The notes: generated from the sequence alone by a model not told the origin. DNA of 64,000 nucleotides from Malacoplasma penetrans HF-2 (GCF_000011225.1 NC_004432.1:124001-188000), one strand, 5' to 3'. Positions 28,798-40,067 are shown, numbered from the stretch's first letter. Made by a program: numbers and translations.

Positions 28798-30567
28798 ATG
28801 AATGAACAAATAAAAGATAAACTAAAAAAAATTCCACATAAACCTGGGTGTTATCTATGAAAAGATAAAAATGGAATAGTAATCTATGTTGGTAAAGCAG
28901 TAGATTTAGCTAACAGAATAAAACAATATTTCTTAAAAGATAGAGATTTAAAAACAAAGAAGTTAGCTAATGAAATTTGTGATGTAGATTATGTTGTGGT
29001 AAATAATGAAAATGAATCTTTATTGTTAGAAAACAATTTAATAGCTAAATATAAACCTAAATATAATATGTTACTAAGAGAATCTAATGCATTCCCTTAT
29101 ATCTTAGTAACCAAAGAAGAACACCCAAGAATTTTATATTCTCATGACTCAACTAAAAAAATTAAAGGAACATATTATGGTCCTTTTGCTAATAGCAATA
29201 TTAAAAAGTATGAATTGTACAACTTTATTAATAGAATATTCCCTTTAAGAAAATGTAATAAGTTACCTAATAAAAAATGTATTTATTATGATATTGGTCA
29301 ATGTTTAGGACCATGTATTAAAAAAGTTACTAGACAAGACTATGAACCTTATTTAAAAGAGATTAATGATTTCTTTTCAGGTAAATCTAAATCTATTGAT
29401 GAACAACTAGAAAAAAAAGAGATACAAGCTGCTGAAAAATTAATGTTTGAAGATTCTCAAAAATATTTGGAACTAAGAAAAAATTTAAAAATGTTTTCTG
29501 AGAGACAAGATATTATTTTTTCACAAAAAAATGATGAGGACATCATTGGTTTTTATTGTAAAGAAAATGTAATCTCAATAGTTATTTTTAAATATGTTAA
29601 TGGATCATTATTAAGCAAGTATGATTTAATAACAGTTTTTTATTCTGAATTAGATGAAATATTATTAACTTTAATTTATGAGTATTATTCAAAGATAGCA
29701 ATTGAATTACCTAAAACAGTTTATCTATCTCTATCTGATGAAAAATTAAAAACACTTAGTGAATCATTAAAAATAAAATTTTTAAATCCTTCTAAAGGAG
29801 TTAAAAAAGATGTGATGGATACAGCTTTTAATAATGCTGTTGAAATAATGAAAAACAAATACCTACAACTAATCTCTAACCAAAATAGAGAATTGAATTC
29901 ATTAGAAGAACTTCAAAAATTATTAGATATTAAAGATTTATACAGAATGGAAATTTTTGATAACTCTAATATTTTCAACACCAATAAAGTAGGGGCCATG
30001 GTTGTTTATGAAAATGGTGTAAAAAATAAAAATGAGTATAGAAAATTTAATATCAAAGATGAAGATGCTAACTCAGATTATGATTACATGAAAGAAGTAA
30101 TCTATAGAAGATATAAAAACAATACAGCTTCATTTGGTGAAATACCCAATTTAATAATTGTTGATGGTGGTAAACCACAAGTAAAAGCTGCATTAGAATC
30201 TTTAAAATTTTTAGAACTAGATTCAATTATTCCAGTAATTGGATTAGCAAAAGATGATAAACATAAAACAGATAGAATTGTGAAGTGAGATTTTAGTGAA
30301 ATTAAATTGGATAAGAAATCTGATTTATATTTCTTTTTACTTAATATCCAAGATGAAGTTCATAGATTTGCTATTTCATTCTATAGAAATAAAAAATCTA
30401 AATCATTATTTGAAAACTCATTATATAAAATAAAGAATTTAGGGAAAACTAGAATTGAAAAATTATTAGAAAAATATGAAACTTTAGACAAAATTAAAGA
30501 AGCAAGTGTTGAGGAGTTGAGCCAAATAGTCCCAATTGAAGTTGCTAAAGAAATTAAAAAACTGTAA
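28798..30567 (+). CDS. uvrC: Excinuclease ABC subunit C
   Basis: 589 residues with several TGA Trp codons. UvrC makes both incisions in nucleotide excision repair. Order: GIY-YIG-type N-terminal nuclease (PGCYLWKD..IVIYVGKA, ~16-34), Cys cluster KCNKLPNKKCIYYDIGQCLG (~156, the family's C..C..CxxxxC pattern), UVR helices (~195-230), RNase H-like 3' nuclease with IFDNSNIFNTNKVGAMVVYE (~385) and IVDGGKPQV (~455), and a C-terminal HhH region KNLGKTRIEKLLEKYETL (~545). Slightly shorter than typical UvrC. It starts near the divergent membrane gene. Confidence 0.95.
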
Positions 30568-30572
30568 ATAAA

Positions 30573-30600
30573 AAAAGTACCATGAAGCTGGTACTTTCTA
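30573..30600 (+). terminator. Hairpin after uvrC
   Basis: AAAGTACC pairs with GGTACTTT across an 8-base loop. The T-run is weak, so termination may be partial. Confidence 0.6.
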
Positions 30601-30627
30601 TTTAAGGATTATAAGCTAGTTTGTTTA

Positions 30628-31164
30628 TTAAGAAATAATGAATGATTTTAATCTAAATCAAATTTTTTCAAGAACCATAGTAGTATAAGGAGAACCTAAT
30701 AGTCTTTCTTCCTCATATCTAACTCCTAATTTAGTAGCTAGTTCTTCAAGACTTATGTCATCATCAAATCCAATAATTTGTTTTGCAAGTTTTAATGCGT
30801 CTATTTCTGAGATTTGAAGATTATATCCACATTCTTTATATATTTTTTCTAGTAAAGGAAAAACAAAATTATCTCCATTATAAGTAAATAAAATTGCATC
30901 TTGAAAAATATAAGTCATATTTTCTAATGCAGACATTTTGTCTATTCCTTCACTTTCAATTTTCTTATTAGTAATACGATATTTTCTTATGATGTTTCCT
31001 GGAATTTTTTTATCTGTTGCAATAAAAAAGTTGTGCTTAGAAACCATTTCATTGTTAATGTAAGTTCTAGCAGCAAAGTACAAAATTTCAGAATCCAATC
31101 CTTCCTCTGTTGTTTTAATATCAAAAATTACTATCTTACGATCCTTGAATAAATCTTTTAACAT
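30628..31164 (-). CDS. DnaQ-like exonuclease fold, active site degenerate
   Basis: 178 residues read leftward, extended by a TGA Trp codon to a TAA at 30628. It follows the DEDD exonuclease outline: strand 1 IVIFDIKTTEEG (~11), an ExoII-like segment FTYNGDNFVFPLLEKI (~95) and ExoIII-like ISLEELATKLGV (~145) with LGSPYTTMVLE. The canonical DxE of ExoI is D-x-K, and the final H/Y..D motif has no His or Asp. The fold assignment is inference from pattern; catalysis looks lost. Ribosome site GGAGG precedes the ATG. It converges on uvrC. Confidence 0.6.
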
Positions 31165-31361
31165 TTCTGCCTCCAGGCATCTCGATATTATAATAATATA
31201 TTCTAATTTTACAATATTTAATTTTAAATTACTTAAAAATATTCTATTATAACACTTATTTTATAAAATAATATAATTTAAAAATTTTTGAATATGTTTT
31301 TATAACCCTATATCATTTGAATTTTTTAGAAGATATAAAGTAAATGAAGTGGGTGGTTGAT

Positions 31362-31856
31362 ATGAAGAAAATTTTGATTATTTCTGATACGCATGGTGAT
31401 AGATCTTTTTTTAGGAAGATAATTAATGAAGAACAACCTGATATTAAAATTCACTGTGGAGATTTTTGTACAGACATAGATTTAATAAGTGAAAACTTTG
31501 ATTATTTTGTAGCCGGCAACAATGACTATGAAGGGGAAAGAATTGTTGACTTTAAAATAGAGGACTTAAATTGTAGACTAATGCATGGAGATCAATTTGG
31601 ATACTCCGTTCCAGGGTATGAAAGAAGGGAATTAAAACTATATGAGTATGCCAAAGAAAACAATATAGACATTTTGTTTAGTGGGCATACTCATATAGAA
31701 CAAGTTTTTTATAAAGATAACATTTTAATTATTAATCCTGGATCATTAATGTATCCTAGAAATGCTAATCAAATGAAATCATATGCAGTTTTGCATATTG
31801 AGGGAAATAAAATAAAATCTGTTGAATTTGAAGATGTGGTTAAATACCCTGCTTAA
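31362..31856 (+). CDS. YfcE/MJ0936-type metallophosphoesterase
   Basis: 164 residues from the ATG at 31362, preferred because GGGTGG lies just upstream and MKKILIISDTHGD is the normal N-terminus; an in-frame ATG six codons earlier is an alternative. Calcineurin-like motifs: SDTHGD (~8), KIHCGDFCTD (~33), VAGNNDYEGE (~52), LMHGDQFGY (~75) and LFSGHTHIEQ (~105), with metal ligands intact. Family members hydrolyse phosphodiesters such as cyclic nucleotides or phosphodiester by-products; the substrate here is not known. Its 3' end overlaps the convergent rimI gene by 17 bases. Confidence 0.88.
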   Translation: MKKILIISDTHGDRSFFRKIINEEQPDIKIHCGDFCTDIDLISENFDYFVAGNNDYEGERIVDFKIEDLNCRLMHGDQFGYSVPGYERRELKLYEYAKENNIDILFSGHTHIEQVFYKDNILIINPGSLMYPRNANQMKSYAVLHIEGNKIKSVEFEDVVKYPA

Positions 31857-32277
31857 TTCATTTCATTAAAAAAGCATCGCTATTATCTGAATAATAATTA
31901 TCTCTTTTATGGATAACTTTGAAGTTATTCTTTAAATAAAAATTTATTGTGTTATCTCTATCAGAAACTTCTAAGAAAATTGATTTATAGTTTTCTTTTA
32001 AATAGGAAAGTAAATTACTTCCTATTTTTTTATTTCTGTAACTATAAACAACACCAATTTTATAAATCTCAGCTTCTTGTTCATTTTCAAAAAATAAACA
32101 ATATCCCAATATTTGTTTATTATCTTTGTAAATTAAACAATAAAAGTTTTGGCTTTCTAAAAAACTATTTAAATTTTCTAAAGTGTATCCATTATGTAAA
32201 AAAATTTCTTGTTCTAAAGATACAATTTCATTTAATTCAGATTCTGAAATATTATTTTTGTTTTTTAGAGTAATCAT
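31840..32277 (-). CDS. rimI: GNAT acetyltransferase, RimI-like
   Basis: 145 residues, extended through a TGA Trp to a TAA at 31840. The GNAT core is seen as ILGYCLFFENEQEAEIYKIGVV (~56, strands 3-4), the acetyl-CoA loop YSYRNKKIGSNLLSYLKE (~80) in place of R/QxxGxG/A, and INFYLKNNFKVIHKRDNYY (~110). Its position after tsaB is the classic tsaB-rimI pairing, so N-terminal acetylation of ribosomal protein S18 is plausible. It starts inside the 3' end of tsaB (26-base overlap). Confidence 0.82.
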
Positions 32278-32833
32278 AGATTGCTTCTTTAATGTATAAA
32301 GGTCTAATAAATGAAGTTTTTAAAAATTTGTTTTTATTGAACTGTCATTTTTCATAAATACTTTTTTTAGTTTCTAAACTATAAAAATATTTTTCATATT
32401 TATTTGTTAATTTATTAATTTCATCAGATTGAATAAGAAATGGTTTTTCCATTCCATTAGCACCAATATAAAATAATTTTGTTTTAGCGTCTATTAAAAC
32501 AATTTCATTTTCCTTAGTGGTGTTTCACTGAGTAGAATTTAAAAAATAAAGATTTACATTCTGAAAAACTTTTTTAAATGTGTTTGCAAATAAAACAACT
32601 GATTTAACAGATGTAAAAGAACCTGGACCATTAACAATATAAATAGATTCCAAGTTTTCTTTTTCTAATTTATTTTTTTCAATTATAAAAGCAATTGATG
32701 GATTTAATATCTTTGTCAAATTCTTATCTTGTATTTCAAAACTAGAATCAACTATTGTTTTATCTTTGATGATAGCTAATTCTAAATAATCTAAACATCC
32801 ATCTATCAATAAACTAAATTTATTATTTTCCAT
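32252..32833 (-). CDS. tsaB: TsaB, tRNA threonylcarbamoyladenosine (t6A) modification subunit
   Basis: 193 residues through TGA Trp. TsaB has an ASKHA fold and activates TsaD for t6A37 formation. Seen: SLLIDGCLDYLELAII at the N-terminus and the family signature IYIVNGPGSFTSVK (~65). The C-terminal half is divergent, as is usual in mycoplasmas. It overlaps the pseudouridine synthase by 11 bases upstream and rimI by 26 bases downstream, so all are one leftward operon. Confidence 0.88.
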
Positions 32834-33719
32834 ATTTTTTAATATATTCTTTAAATTCTTTTGGCATGTCTAAATTTATATTAACTTCCTTTTGAGTAAA
32901 AGGGTGAATAAATTTAAGTTTATAGGCTACTAAATACTGTCCATATTTAGTAGTTTTATTAATATGTTTTGGTCCATAAATTGGATCATTAATTACATGA
33001 TTTTTAATAAATTCTGCATGGACTCTAATTTGGTGTGTTCTACCTGTAAATAATTCAACTTCAGCTAATGTGAAATTTTTATATTTATTAATTTCTTTAA
33101 ATATAGTTCTAGCTTCTTTGGCATCTATATCTCTACTTACTTCTCTTCTAGTTGAAGTTTCAACTCTTTTAATTGGTGCATCTACTTCTACTGTTCTTGT
33201 TTGTAAATGGTTATGTAACAATGCTAGATATTTTTTTTCTATTTTTTGATCTAAAAACAGTTTAGTAAAAGCATTAAAAGAATCTAGAGATTTTGCAACA
33301 ATAACTAAACCTTCTGTACATTTATCAAGCCTATGCACAATTCCCATTCTTAATGGATCGCCATTGTATTTAATTTTTTTTGAATCAAAAATATATTTAA
33401 TAATATTAGCCAAAGTATTTGATAAATCATAACTTGTTGGGTGAACAATAATATCGTTTGGTTTATTAACAATTAATATGTATTTGTCTTCATAAACTAT
33501 TTCAATATCTTTTTTTCAAGGTGTTAAAACTTTAGTTTCTTCAACTATTTTTTCTTCTTTTAAAATTATTTCAGATTCTTCATCAACTTTAGTATTTGGT
33601 TTAGAAATTATTTTTCCATTTACTGTAACCAAATTATTTTCAATTTTATGTTTTGCAATTGATCTAGATAAAGAAAATTTACTAGAAACAAGAATATCTA
33701 ATCTTTGAGTATTTTTCAT
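32823..33719 (-). CDS. RluD-family 23S rRNA pseudouridine synthase
   Basis: 298 residues with one TGA Trp. An N-terminal S4 RNA-binding domain (~1-65: RLDILVSSKFSLSRSIAKHKIENN) is followed by the RsuA/RluA catalytic domain: ILIVNKPNDIIVHPT (~80), MGIVHRLDKCTEGLVIVAK (~123, catalytic Asp in HRLD) and LFTGRTHQIRVH (~205). The usual HRLDxxTSG has Glu for Ser. It makes pseudouridine in large-subunit rRNA; which sites (RluD, RluC or RluB like) is unclear. It begins nine bases after lspA on the same strand. Confidence 0.9.
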
Positions 33720-33728
33720 ATTTATATA

Positions 33729-34451
33729 TTAGCTTTTTTGTATAACTATTGGTTTTTTAATAGGTTCTTTTTTTGTTTTATTTCTTTCTTCATCTAATAC
33801 AACATCTTTAATTGGTTTTTTATTTTCTTCAGAATCTTTTTCTTTCTTGTAATCTTTAACAAATGAAATTATTATTTGGATACCAACAAAAATCATTCCA
33901 ATAATTACAAAAGTATCTGGGAAATTGAAGATAGCTGAGTTTTTAATAAAAGGAAATTGGAAATAATCCACTACTGCATTGTTTGTACTAATACCACTTA
34001 GATATTTATAGTTATCTACAATTGATCTATCAATAATATTTGATAAGCCACCAAAAAAAACTAGTGAGACACCTATATCTAATAAATAGTTAGAAGAAAA
34101 TAATAAAACAAAAAAACCTAACACTATAGGAATTGATTGAACAAAATAAACTAAAGAAGGATTTGAATCACCTAATGTTCCAAATGAAACCCCAGTGTTA
34201 CCAGTAATATTTATTACTAGAAAACCTGGAATTAATTCTCAATATGATTGCGTAGCATTTAAGATTGAGTTTCTTGTTAAAAAGCTTGTTAATAAAACAA
34301 TAAAAGCACAAATAAGAATAATTGATATTTTTCAAATTAAATGTTTTTTGTTAAGATAGATTTTTATTAATTGCTTTTTAGATAATTCTCATAAGTAATT
34401 ACTATAATGTTTTATGCCTTCATAAACATTGGAAAAAAATTGTTTAATCAT
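33729..34451 (-). CDS. lspA: Lipoprotein signal peptidase (signal peptidase II)
   Basis: 240 residues, longer than the usual ~160. A ~45-residue basic N-terminal extension precedes four membrane helices. The catalytic Asp pair is present in GGLSNIIDRSIVDN...AVVDYFQF (~145-170) and IFNFPDTFVIIG (~181). After the last helix comes a ~45-residue Lys/Glu-rich cytoplasmic tail. LspA cleaves prolipoprotein signal peptides in front of the lipidated Cys. Start ATG at 34451 overlaps the ispH stop by 8 bases. Confidence 0.92.
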
Positions 34452-35343
34452 TTGCAGTTCCCAGTTTTTTTTCTAGAAAGATTATAACATAATTAGCAAG
34501 TCAGGTAGGTGTAGAACACCCTGATGTAATTGCTAAACATTTTTTGTTAATAAATCATTCATCTTTAATATTTTTTGTATTTCAAATTAAGTGTGATTCA
34601 ATTTGTTTTTTTATTCCTATTTCAACTAATTTTTTAGAATTATTAGATTTAATATCTCCAACTACTAATAATAAATCTACTTCACTTGGCATATTAATTA
34701 CTGCATCTTGTCTATCTTTTGCAGCATTACAAATATCATTTTTAAATTCAATGTTTTTATATTTTGATTTTAGTGTTTCTGTTATTTCTTCAAATTCATA
34801 AATTGAAATAGTAGTTTGATTAGTTACAAATATTGGTTTTTCACTTTCTGTTCTAATATTTTCTATATCATTTACTGTTTCAATTAGTATTATTGATTTA
34901 TCAATTGAAAGTGTTGAAATTGTTTCTGGGTGGTTATTAACACCAATATAAAATATTTGATATCCCTGTTCAATTTTTTCTTTAATTAGGTCATGGGTTT
35001 TAGTTACATAAATACAAGTTGTATCAAAAACAACCAACCCTTTTTCCCTTGCTTTATCTATTGTTTTTTGGTCAGTCCCATGAGCACTAAAAATAACAAT
35101 AGGAGGATTATTTTTATCCTTAATTTCTATTGAATCTATAATTTCAGATCTACTATGATTTTTATCATCCTTAGTTTGAATTCCTAACTCTTCAAGTTCT
35201 TTAATAATTTCTTTATTATGCACCAATCAACCAATTAAATATTTTTCATGATTGGGGTAAAGTTTAGCTATTTTTTTACAAGTAGCATATGCATCAACAA
35301 CACCTTTACAAAATCCTCTTGGAGTTATTTTTATGATCTTCAT
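34444..35343 (-). CDS. ispH: 4-hydroxy-3-methylbut-2-enyl diphosphate reductase
   Basis: 299 residues with TGA Trp codons. IspH is an iron-sulfur enzyme that performs the last step of the MEP isoprenoid pathway, giving IPP and DMAPP. The three cluster Cys are placed as expected: TPRGFCKGVVDA (~8), FDTTCIYVTKTHD (~105) and NDICNAAKDRQDAV (~205). IFSAHGTDQ (~82), a GVNNHPE region (~130) and the C-terminal TSGCSTPTW complete the family pattern. It heads the leftward operon ispH-lspA-rlu-tsaB-rimI. Dxr of the same pathway is at 50.4 kb. Confidence 0.93.
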
Positions 35344-35647
35344 ATTATGTTTAATATTAAATTAAAAACTTAGATTTTTAATAAGGTTATTGTTTGTTGA
35401 TAATAGATTAATTTTTTTGTTTGTTTTTACAAAGATTTAGTTAATTGGTTTGATATTTTCAGAAATGATTTACTGATATTTATAAATGGTTATTTTTAAA
35501 CTTAAAACATTCATTCTATTTATGAATTAATAATTATATTTACAACTTTTATTTTTTTAAAAAATAACAATTAGCAATAGAATTTATATTAGTTGGTCAT
35601 TTCCACTAAAACTTTAAATAATCAAAGCGAAAAATAAATAGATAAAT
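35344..35647. other. Divergent intergenic region between ispH and ptsG
   Basis: 304 bp of AT-rich sequence holding the two divergent promoters. A TATATT at 35585-35590 is a candidate -10 for ptsG. No long hairpin resembling a RAT/antiterminator site is evident, and no ORF of note is seen. No clear Shine-Dalgarno precedes the ptsG ATG. Confidence 0.5.
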
Positions 35648-38320
35648 ATGAATTATTCTATGAGTGGTAATTTGCAAACCTCGCTGAAAACTTATTTCTC
35701 AAAATTGAAGTTCAATTCTTTGTTCAAAAAACAAGGTGCTGGCAAAGAGAAAAAAGGTAACACCAAAGAGTTTATTGCAAAATTATCAAAAGGTTTAATG
35801 CTTCCGATTGCAATGTTACCAATTGCAGGGATCTTTCTGGGTGTAGGATCAGCAATTGTAACAAATGCTGGAGGTAATGAAGGCCTAAGAGTATTTGGAA
35901 ACTTTTTACAAGTTCCAGGTAATGCTGTATTTGGTGCATTGCCATTACTATTTGCTATTGCAATTGCTATTGCCTTTACAGGTGATGCAGGTCCAGCTGC
36001 TTTAGCATGTTTTATTGGTTATCTTATATTTGGGTCATTACAAGATGCCTTGTCTCAATCTGTAACTGATACTACAGGTGCTGTTATCGGATACAACTTA
36101 TTGTTTTATCAAGGCAACATCTTTGGATTAAGTGCAGGTAATGCAGCACTTCCTTCTTCTTTATATGGTGCTGTTATTGGTATTAACCAATTACAATCAT
36201 CAGTTTTTGGTGGATTTGTTGTAGGGTTCTTAGTAGCCTTTTTATATAACAAATTTAAAAATATTAAATTACATCCAATCATTGGGTTCTTCAATGGGGT
36301 TAGATTTGTTCCAATCGTAACTTTCCTTGCTTTATTCCCAGTAACAATATTATTCTTAATGATTTGACCGCTTGTTGGTATTGCTTTAACATTCTTAGGA
36401 CAAGCTCTTGGTCAAGCTGTTGGTATTAACTCTTTCATTTTTGGTTTTATTGAAAGAGCATTAGTTCCATTTGGGTTACACCATGCTTTCTACTCACCAT
36501 TATGATATACACAAGCTGGTGGATCAATTGACTTAACTCAAAATGCAATTATTTATCAAGATGGTAAAGCTTATGCAGTATTAGCTACTTCAACTGCTAC
36601 TAGTTTAACATCTTGAAGAGAGTTAATTAATTCATTAAACCCTAACAGTCAAATCACTGTTAACTCTGCAGCAGGGGATCAAACTATGTGAGCATTTATA
36701 AATGCTAACCTATTAGGTAAGTCTGTTTGATTAAAAGAACTATCAAGTGGTTGAACTTATAGTGCAATTAATGGGACATATGATAATGCATCAATTGCTT
36801 CTAGTTCTAATGGTGCAATTCAATCAGTACTTACTTGATCTAACTTAACTTCTGGGCAACAAGCTTTAGGAACAATTGGTGCCAACGGATTTAAAGGTGT
36901 TAATGTTGGACAATACCTTCAAGGTAAGTATGTATTCATGATCTTAGGGTTACCTGCAGCTGCAGCTGCAATGGTAATGGCTGCCCCTAAAGAAAACAGA
37001 AAATTAGCAATGTCAATCTGTATGTCAGCAGGATTTACTTCATTGCTAACTGGAATTACTGAACCAATTGAATATACATTCTTATTCTTAGCTCCATGAT
37101 TATTCTGAGGAGTTCATGCTTCATTATGTGCTTTAGCATTTGGATTAATGAACTGAATTGGATTAATTGTATCAGCTACTGGTCATCCAGAATTAGCACC
37201 TCATATTGGTATGTCATTTAGTGGTGGAATGATTGACTGAATTATTTATGGTGCAATCCAAATTCAATATGGTTCAAATGCATGATGATCATTCATCTTT
37301 GGACTAGCTTATGCTCCAATTTACTTCTTCTTGTTCTACTTCTTAATTAAGAAGTTCAATATCCAAACTCCAGGACGTGGTGAAAATACAAGATTATTCA
37401 CTAAAGAAGATTACAAAAACAAACAAAATAAAGTTCAAATTAATGGATCATCAGAATCATTGAACAATGATCAAGTATTAGCTTTAAATGTAGTTAGTGC
37501 TTATGGTGGATTTGACAACATTAAAAATGTTGATGCATGTATTACAAAATTAAGAATCCAAATTAAAGATCAATCTGTTGTTGATACTGCTAAGTTAATG
37601 CAATTAGGAGCAAGAGGAACTATTAAGCCATCTCCTCAATCTGTGTATGCTGTGTTTGGAGCAGAAGCAGATATTATTAAAGGAAATATTAAAACACTAA
37701 TGGAAAATATTTCTTCATCTCCTAACTTGAAATCAGAATATGAAAAAATAATGAATAATTCTAGTGATACTTCATCTGCTTCTGAAGTAAAACCAGAAAA
37801 AGAAGTTGTTAAAACAGATTCTGAATTATCAAAAGAAAAAGTTGTAGTTAACTCTCCATTCACAGGTGAAATAGTAAGTTTAGCTAAAGTTCCAGATGAA
37901 ACATTTAGTAAAAACATGATGGGTGTTGGTATTGCAGTTAAACCAACAACTGGAAAAATCTATTCTCCAATTGATGGAAAACTTTCATTAGTATTTGATA
38001 CTGGTCATGCATACAGTTTCGAAACTGAAAAAGGAACTCAAATTTTAATTCACGTTGGAATTGATTCAATCAACTTAAAAGATAAAAGTGGTAAAGAATT
38101 AAAACCATTTGCTCCAAATGTTAAAACTGGAGATACTGTTAAAGTTGGTCAAGAAATAGGTACTGTTAAATTAGCTGATTTAAAACATGCTAAATCAACA
38201 ATCACTCCTATTATTGTTCTAAATGAATCACTTGAAGGAAGAGAAATTAAATTCCTTAAAAAATCTGGTGAAATTAAAAAAGGAATGCCTTTATTTGAAG
38301 TTTTACCTAAAAAAAATTAA
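35648..38320 (+). CDS. ptsG: Glucose-type PTS permease EIICBA
   Basis: 890 residues, continuous through many TGA Trp codons. Order: a short cytoplasmic N-terminus, EIIC (~40-580) with about ten helices ([19 protein letters not shown] at ~48 and [16 protein letters not shown] at ~470), EIIB with phospho-Cys in [15 protein letters not shown] (~630), an acidic Ser-rich linker, and EIIA with [19 protein letters not shown] (~736) and active His in [14 protein letters not shown] (~802). It takes up and phosphorylates glucose at the membrane, so the organism is a sugar fermenter. Single-gene unit ended by a strong terminator. Confidence 0.96.
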
Positions 38321-38347
38321 TTACTAAACAACTCAAACTAAACTAAT

Positions 38348-38384
38348 AAAAATGTAGTGGTCATTAAGACTCACTACATTTTTT
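38348..38384. terminator. Terminator between ptsG and the Fic-fold gene
   Basis: AAAAATGTAGTG pairs with CACTACATTTTTT across 12 bases. It lies just before the stop of the convergent gene, so it may serve both directions. Confidence 0.85.
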
Positions 38385-38388
38385 ATTT

Positions 38389-39444
38389 TTAATTTAAATT
38401 TTCTTTTAGTGTAAATAATTTGGTTGTTGGTTCTTTTTTATTGTTAATTAATTTTTGCAATGAAGACATGTATTCATTAAACATATATATATCTTTTGGA
38501 ACCTCTTTTTCTGTAGAAGGTTTTAGATGTCCAACTTTAGTTACTAATTTATGTTTTATTAAAACCTTTGCAGTTTCAGTTTCTTTGTTTGACTTCTCAT
38601 ATTCTTCAAAGACAATACTTTTTAATATTCTAATAAAGTCTTTTTTTGAAATAACTTTATTATCTATTAAAGTGCTTAATCCATTTTTAATAGATGAGTA
38701 GTCTGAGATAAAAGCTCTTGAAACTACTGAGGCTTGTTTTAATAAATCAAAAACAAAGATTGAAAAATTAGATATTTCTTTAGGATTCTCTTTTGTTATT
38801 AATAAAAGTTTCTTATATTTTCTTCAATTATTTAAAAGGGGATATGAAAAACAAATTGATGGTGCAAATAGTAATTTATTTTTTATTAAATAGAGATTAG
38901 TTAAAGTGCTGATTACTGAATTGTTATATGGAAAGTTTTTTAAATATTCTTCAATTAATAATAAGAATAGAGGGAAGAAATATAATGGATTATTAGAAAA
39001 CTTACCATTTATTAAAGATAGTAAGAAATCAATATCTTCTCCACTTAAATCATTTTTCTTTATTGAAGCAACTTTATGAGTGTCTTTAAAAATTTCAATA
39101 ATTTTATCAATATCTTTTAAACCAATACTTTCTTGGTTTCTAATTTTTGTTATCCAGAAAATAGATTTAAAACTACACATTACAGCTCTTTTTGCATTTT
39201 GACCATAATGGGCAGTGTTATAACAATAATTAAATATAGTTTCTTCAAGATCTATTTCATTATGATCTAGTTTGTTAGAAGATATAATTTCTAAAACTTG
39301 AGATAATTGTCAAGGAACATTATGGGCTTCTAGTGAAGAGAAGTTTATTCTTACTTCTGCCAAATATTTAAAAAGGTCACCACACTCTTTATAAAGTTGT
39401 CTATCTTTTAATAAGATATCTGTCATTTCTTTAATTTTGATCAT
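38389..39444 (-). CDS. Fic-fold protein lacking the Fic catalytic motif
   Basis: 351 residues from ATG at 39444 (a second ATG six codons in is possible), with TGA Trp. It follows the Fic/DOC outline over most of its length: an N-terminal helical region around SSLEAHN (~38), IGLKDIDKIIEIFKDTH (~105) and the core FFPLFLLLIEEYLKNFPYNN (~157) with LTNLYLIKNKLLFAPSICFS (~183). These align with the Fic helices ending in the loop HPFxDGNGRxxR. The loop here is FPYNNSVIS, so the His, the anion hole and the Arg are all missing. A small winged-helix-like C-terminus follows. Fold assignment is by pattern and is inference. Confidence 0.5.
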
Positions 39445-39703
39445 ATATACTAAATTATTTTCTAAGTGTTAGATTAATTGATATTATACACTTTATATAG
39501 TGTCTCTGTCTTTATGCATGAGTAATATATTATATTTATATATACAAATATATAATGATTAACTATTATCTTTTACAAATATAAAAATAACTAATTAAAG
39601 TATTAAAAGCAATTAAATTCCTTATTATTGGTTATTAAAAAATGCTATTTTTTATTAGATTTATAAAAAAATTAACTTAATTTTTATAAATTTAAAAATA
39701 TGC

Positions 39704-39709
39704 TATAAT
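39704..39709 (+). promoter_or_regulatory. Extended -10 promoter of the tRNA cluster
   Basis: TGCTATAAT (39701-39709) is an extended -10 element. The predicted start is about 12 bases before the first tRNA. It lies in a 283-bp AT-rich gap in which I see no other feature. Confidence 0.7.
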
Positions 39710-39727
39710 ATTTAAGTGTTTATAAAT

Positions 39728-39802
39728 GGATACATAGCTCAGCGGTAGAGCAACCGGCTGTTAACCGGTTGGTCGTAGGTTCGATCCCTACTGTATCCGC
39801 CA
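39728..39802 (+). tRNA. tRNA-Asn, anticodon GTT
   Basis: Acceptor GGATACA pairs with TGTATCC, followed by GCCA. The anticodon stem CGGCTG-TTAA-CCGG encloses anticodon GTT, and the T-loop is GGTTCGATCCC. First gene of a six-tRNA cluster. Confidence 0.95.
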
Positions 39803-39803
39803 T

Positions 39804-39880
39804 GGCCTGTTGGTGAAGCGACTTAACACACACGCCTTTCACGCGTGCATTCACGGGTTTGAATCCCGTACAGGTCACCA
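39804..39880 (+). tRNA. tRNA-Glu, anticodon TTC
   Basis: Acceptor GGCCTGT pairs with ACAGGTC, followed by ACCA. The stem CACGC/GCGTG encloses loop CTTTCAC, giving anticodon TTC. T-loop GGTTTGAATCCC. One base separates it from tRNA-Asn. Confidence 0.95.
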
Positions 39881-39914
39881 ATTGAAATTTGAGAGGACCC
39901 AAAATCCTCAAACC

Positions 39915-39990
39915 GGAGTGTTAGCTCAGCTGGGAGAGCATATGCCTTACAAGCATAGGGTCGGGGGTTCGATCCCCTCACACTCCACCA
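39915..39990 (+). tRNA. tRNA-Val, anticodon TAC
   Basis: Acceptor GGAGTGT pairs with the CACACTCC side, then ACCA. The stem TATGC/GCATA encloses loop CTTACAA, giving anticodon TAC. The T-loop is GGTTCGATCCC. Confidence 0.95.
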
Positions 39991-39991
39991 T

Positions 39992-40067
39992 GCCGACTTA
40001 GCTCAATAGGCAGAGCAACTGACTTGTAATCAGTAGGTTGTAGGTTCGATTCCTATAGTCGGCACCA
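39992..40067 (+). tRNA. tRNA-Thr, anticodon TGT
   Basis: Acceptor GCCGACT pairs with AGTCGGC, then ACCA. The stem ACTGA/TCAGT encloses loop CTTGTAA, giving anticodon TGT. Confidence 0.95.

Noticed and set aside
39720-40001. Reading frames of about 63 residues across the tRNA cluster on both strands
   Set aside because: They are translations of tRNA genes and their complements; the tRNA structures are complete and explain the sequence.
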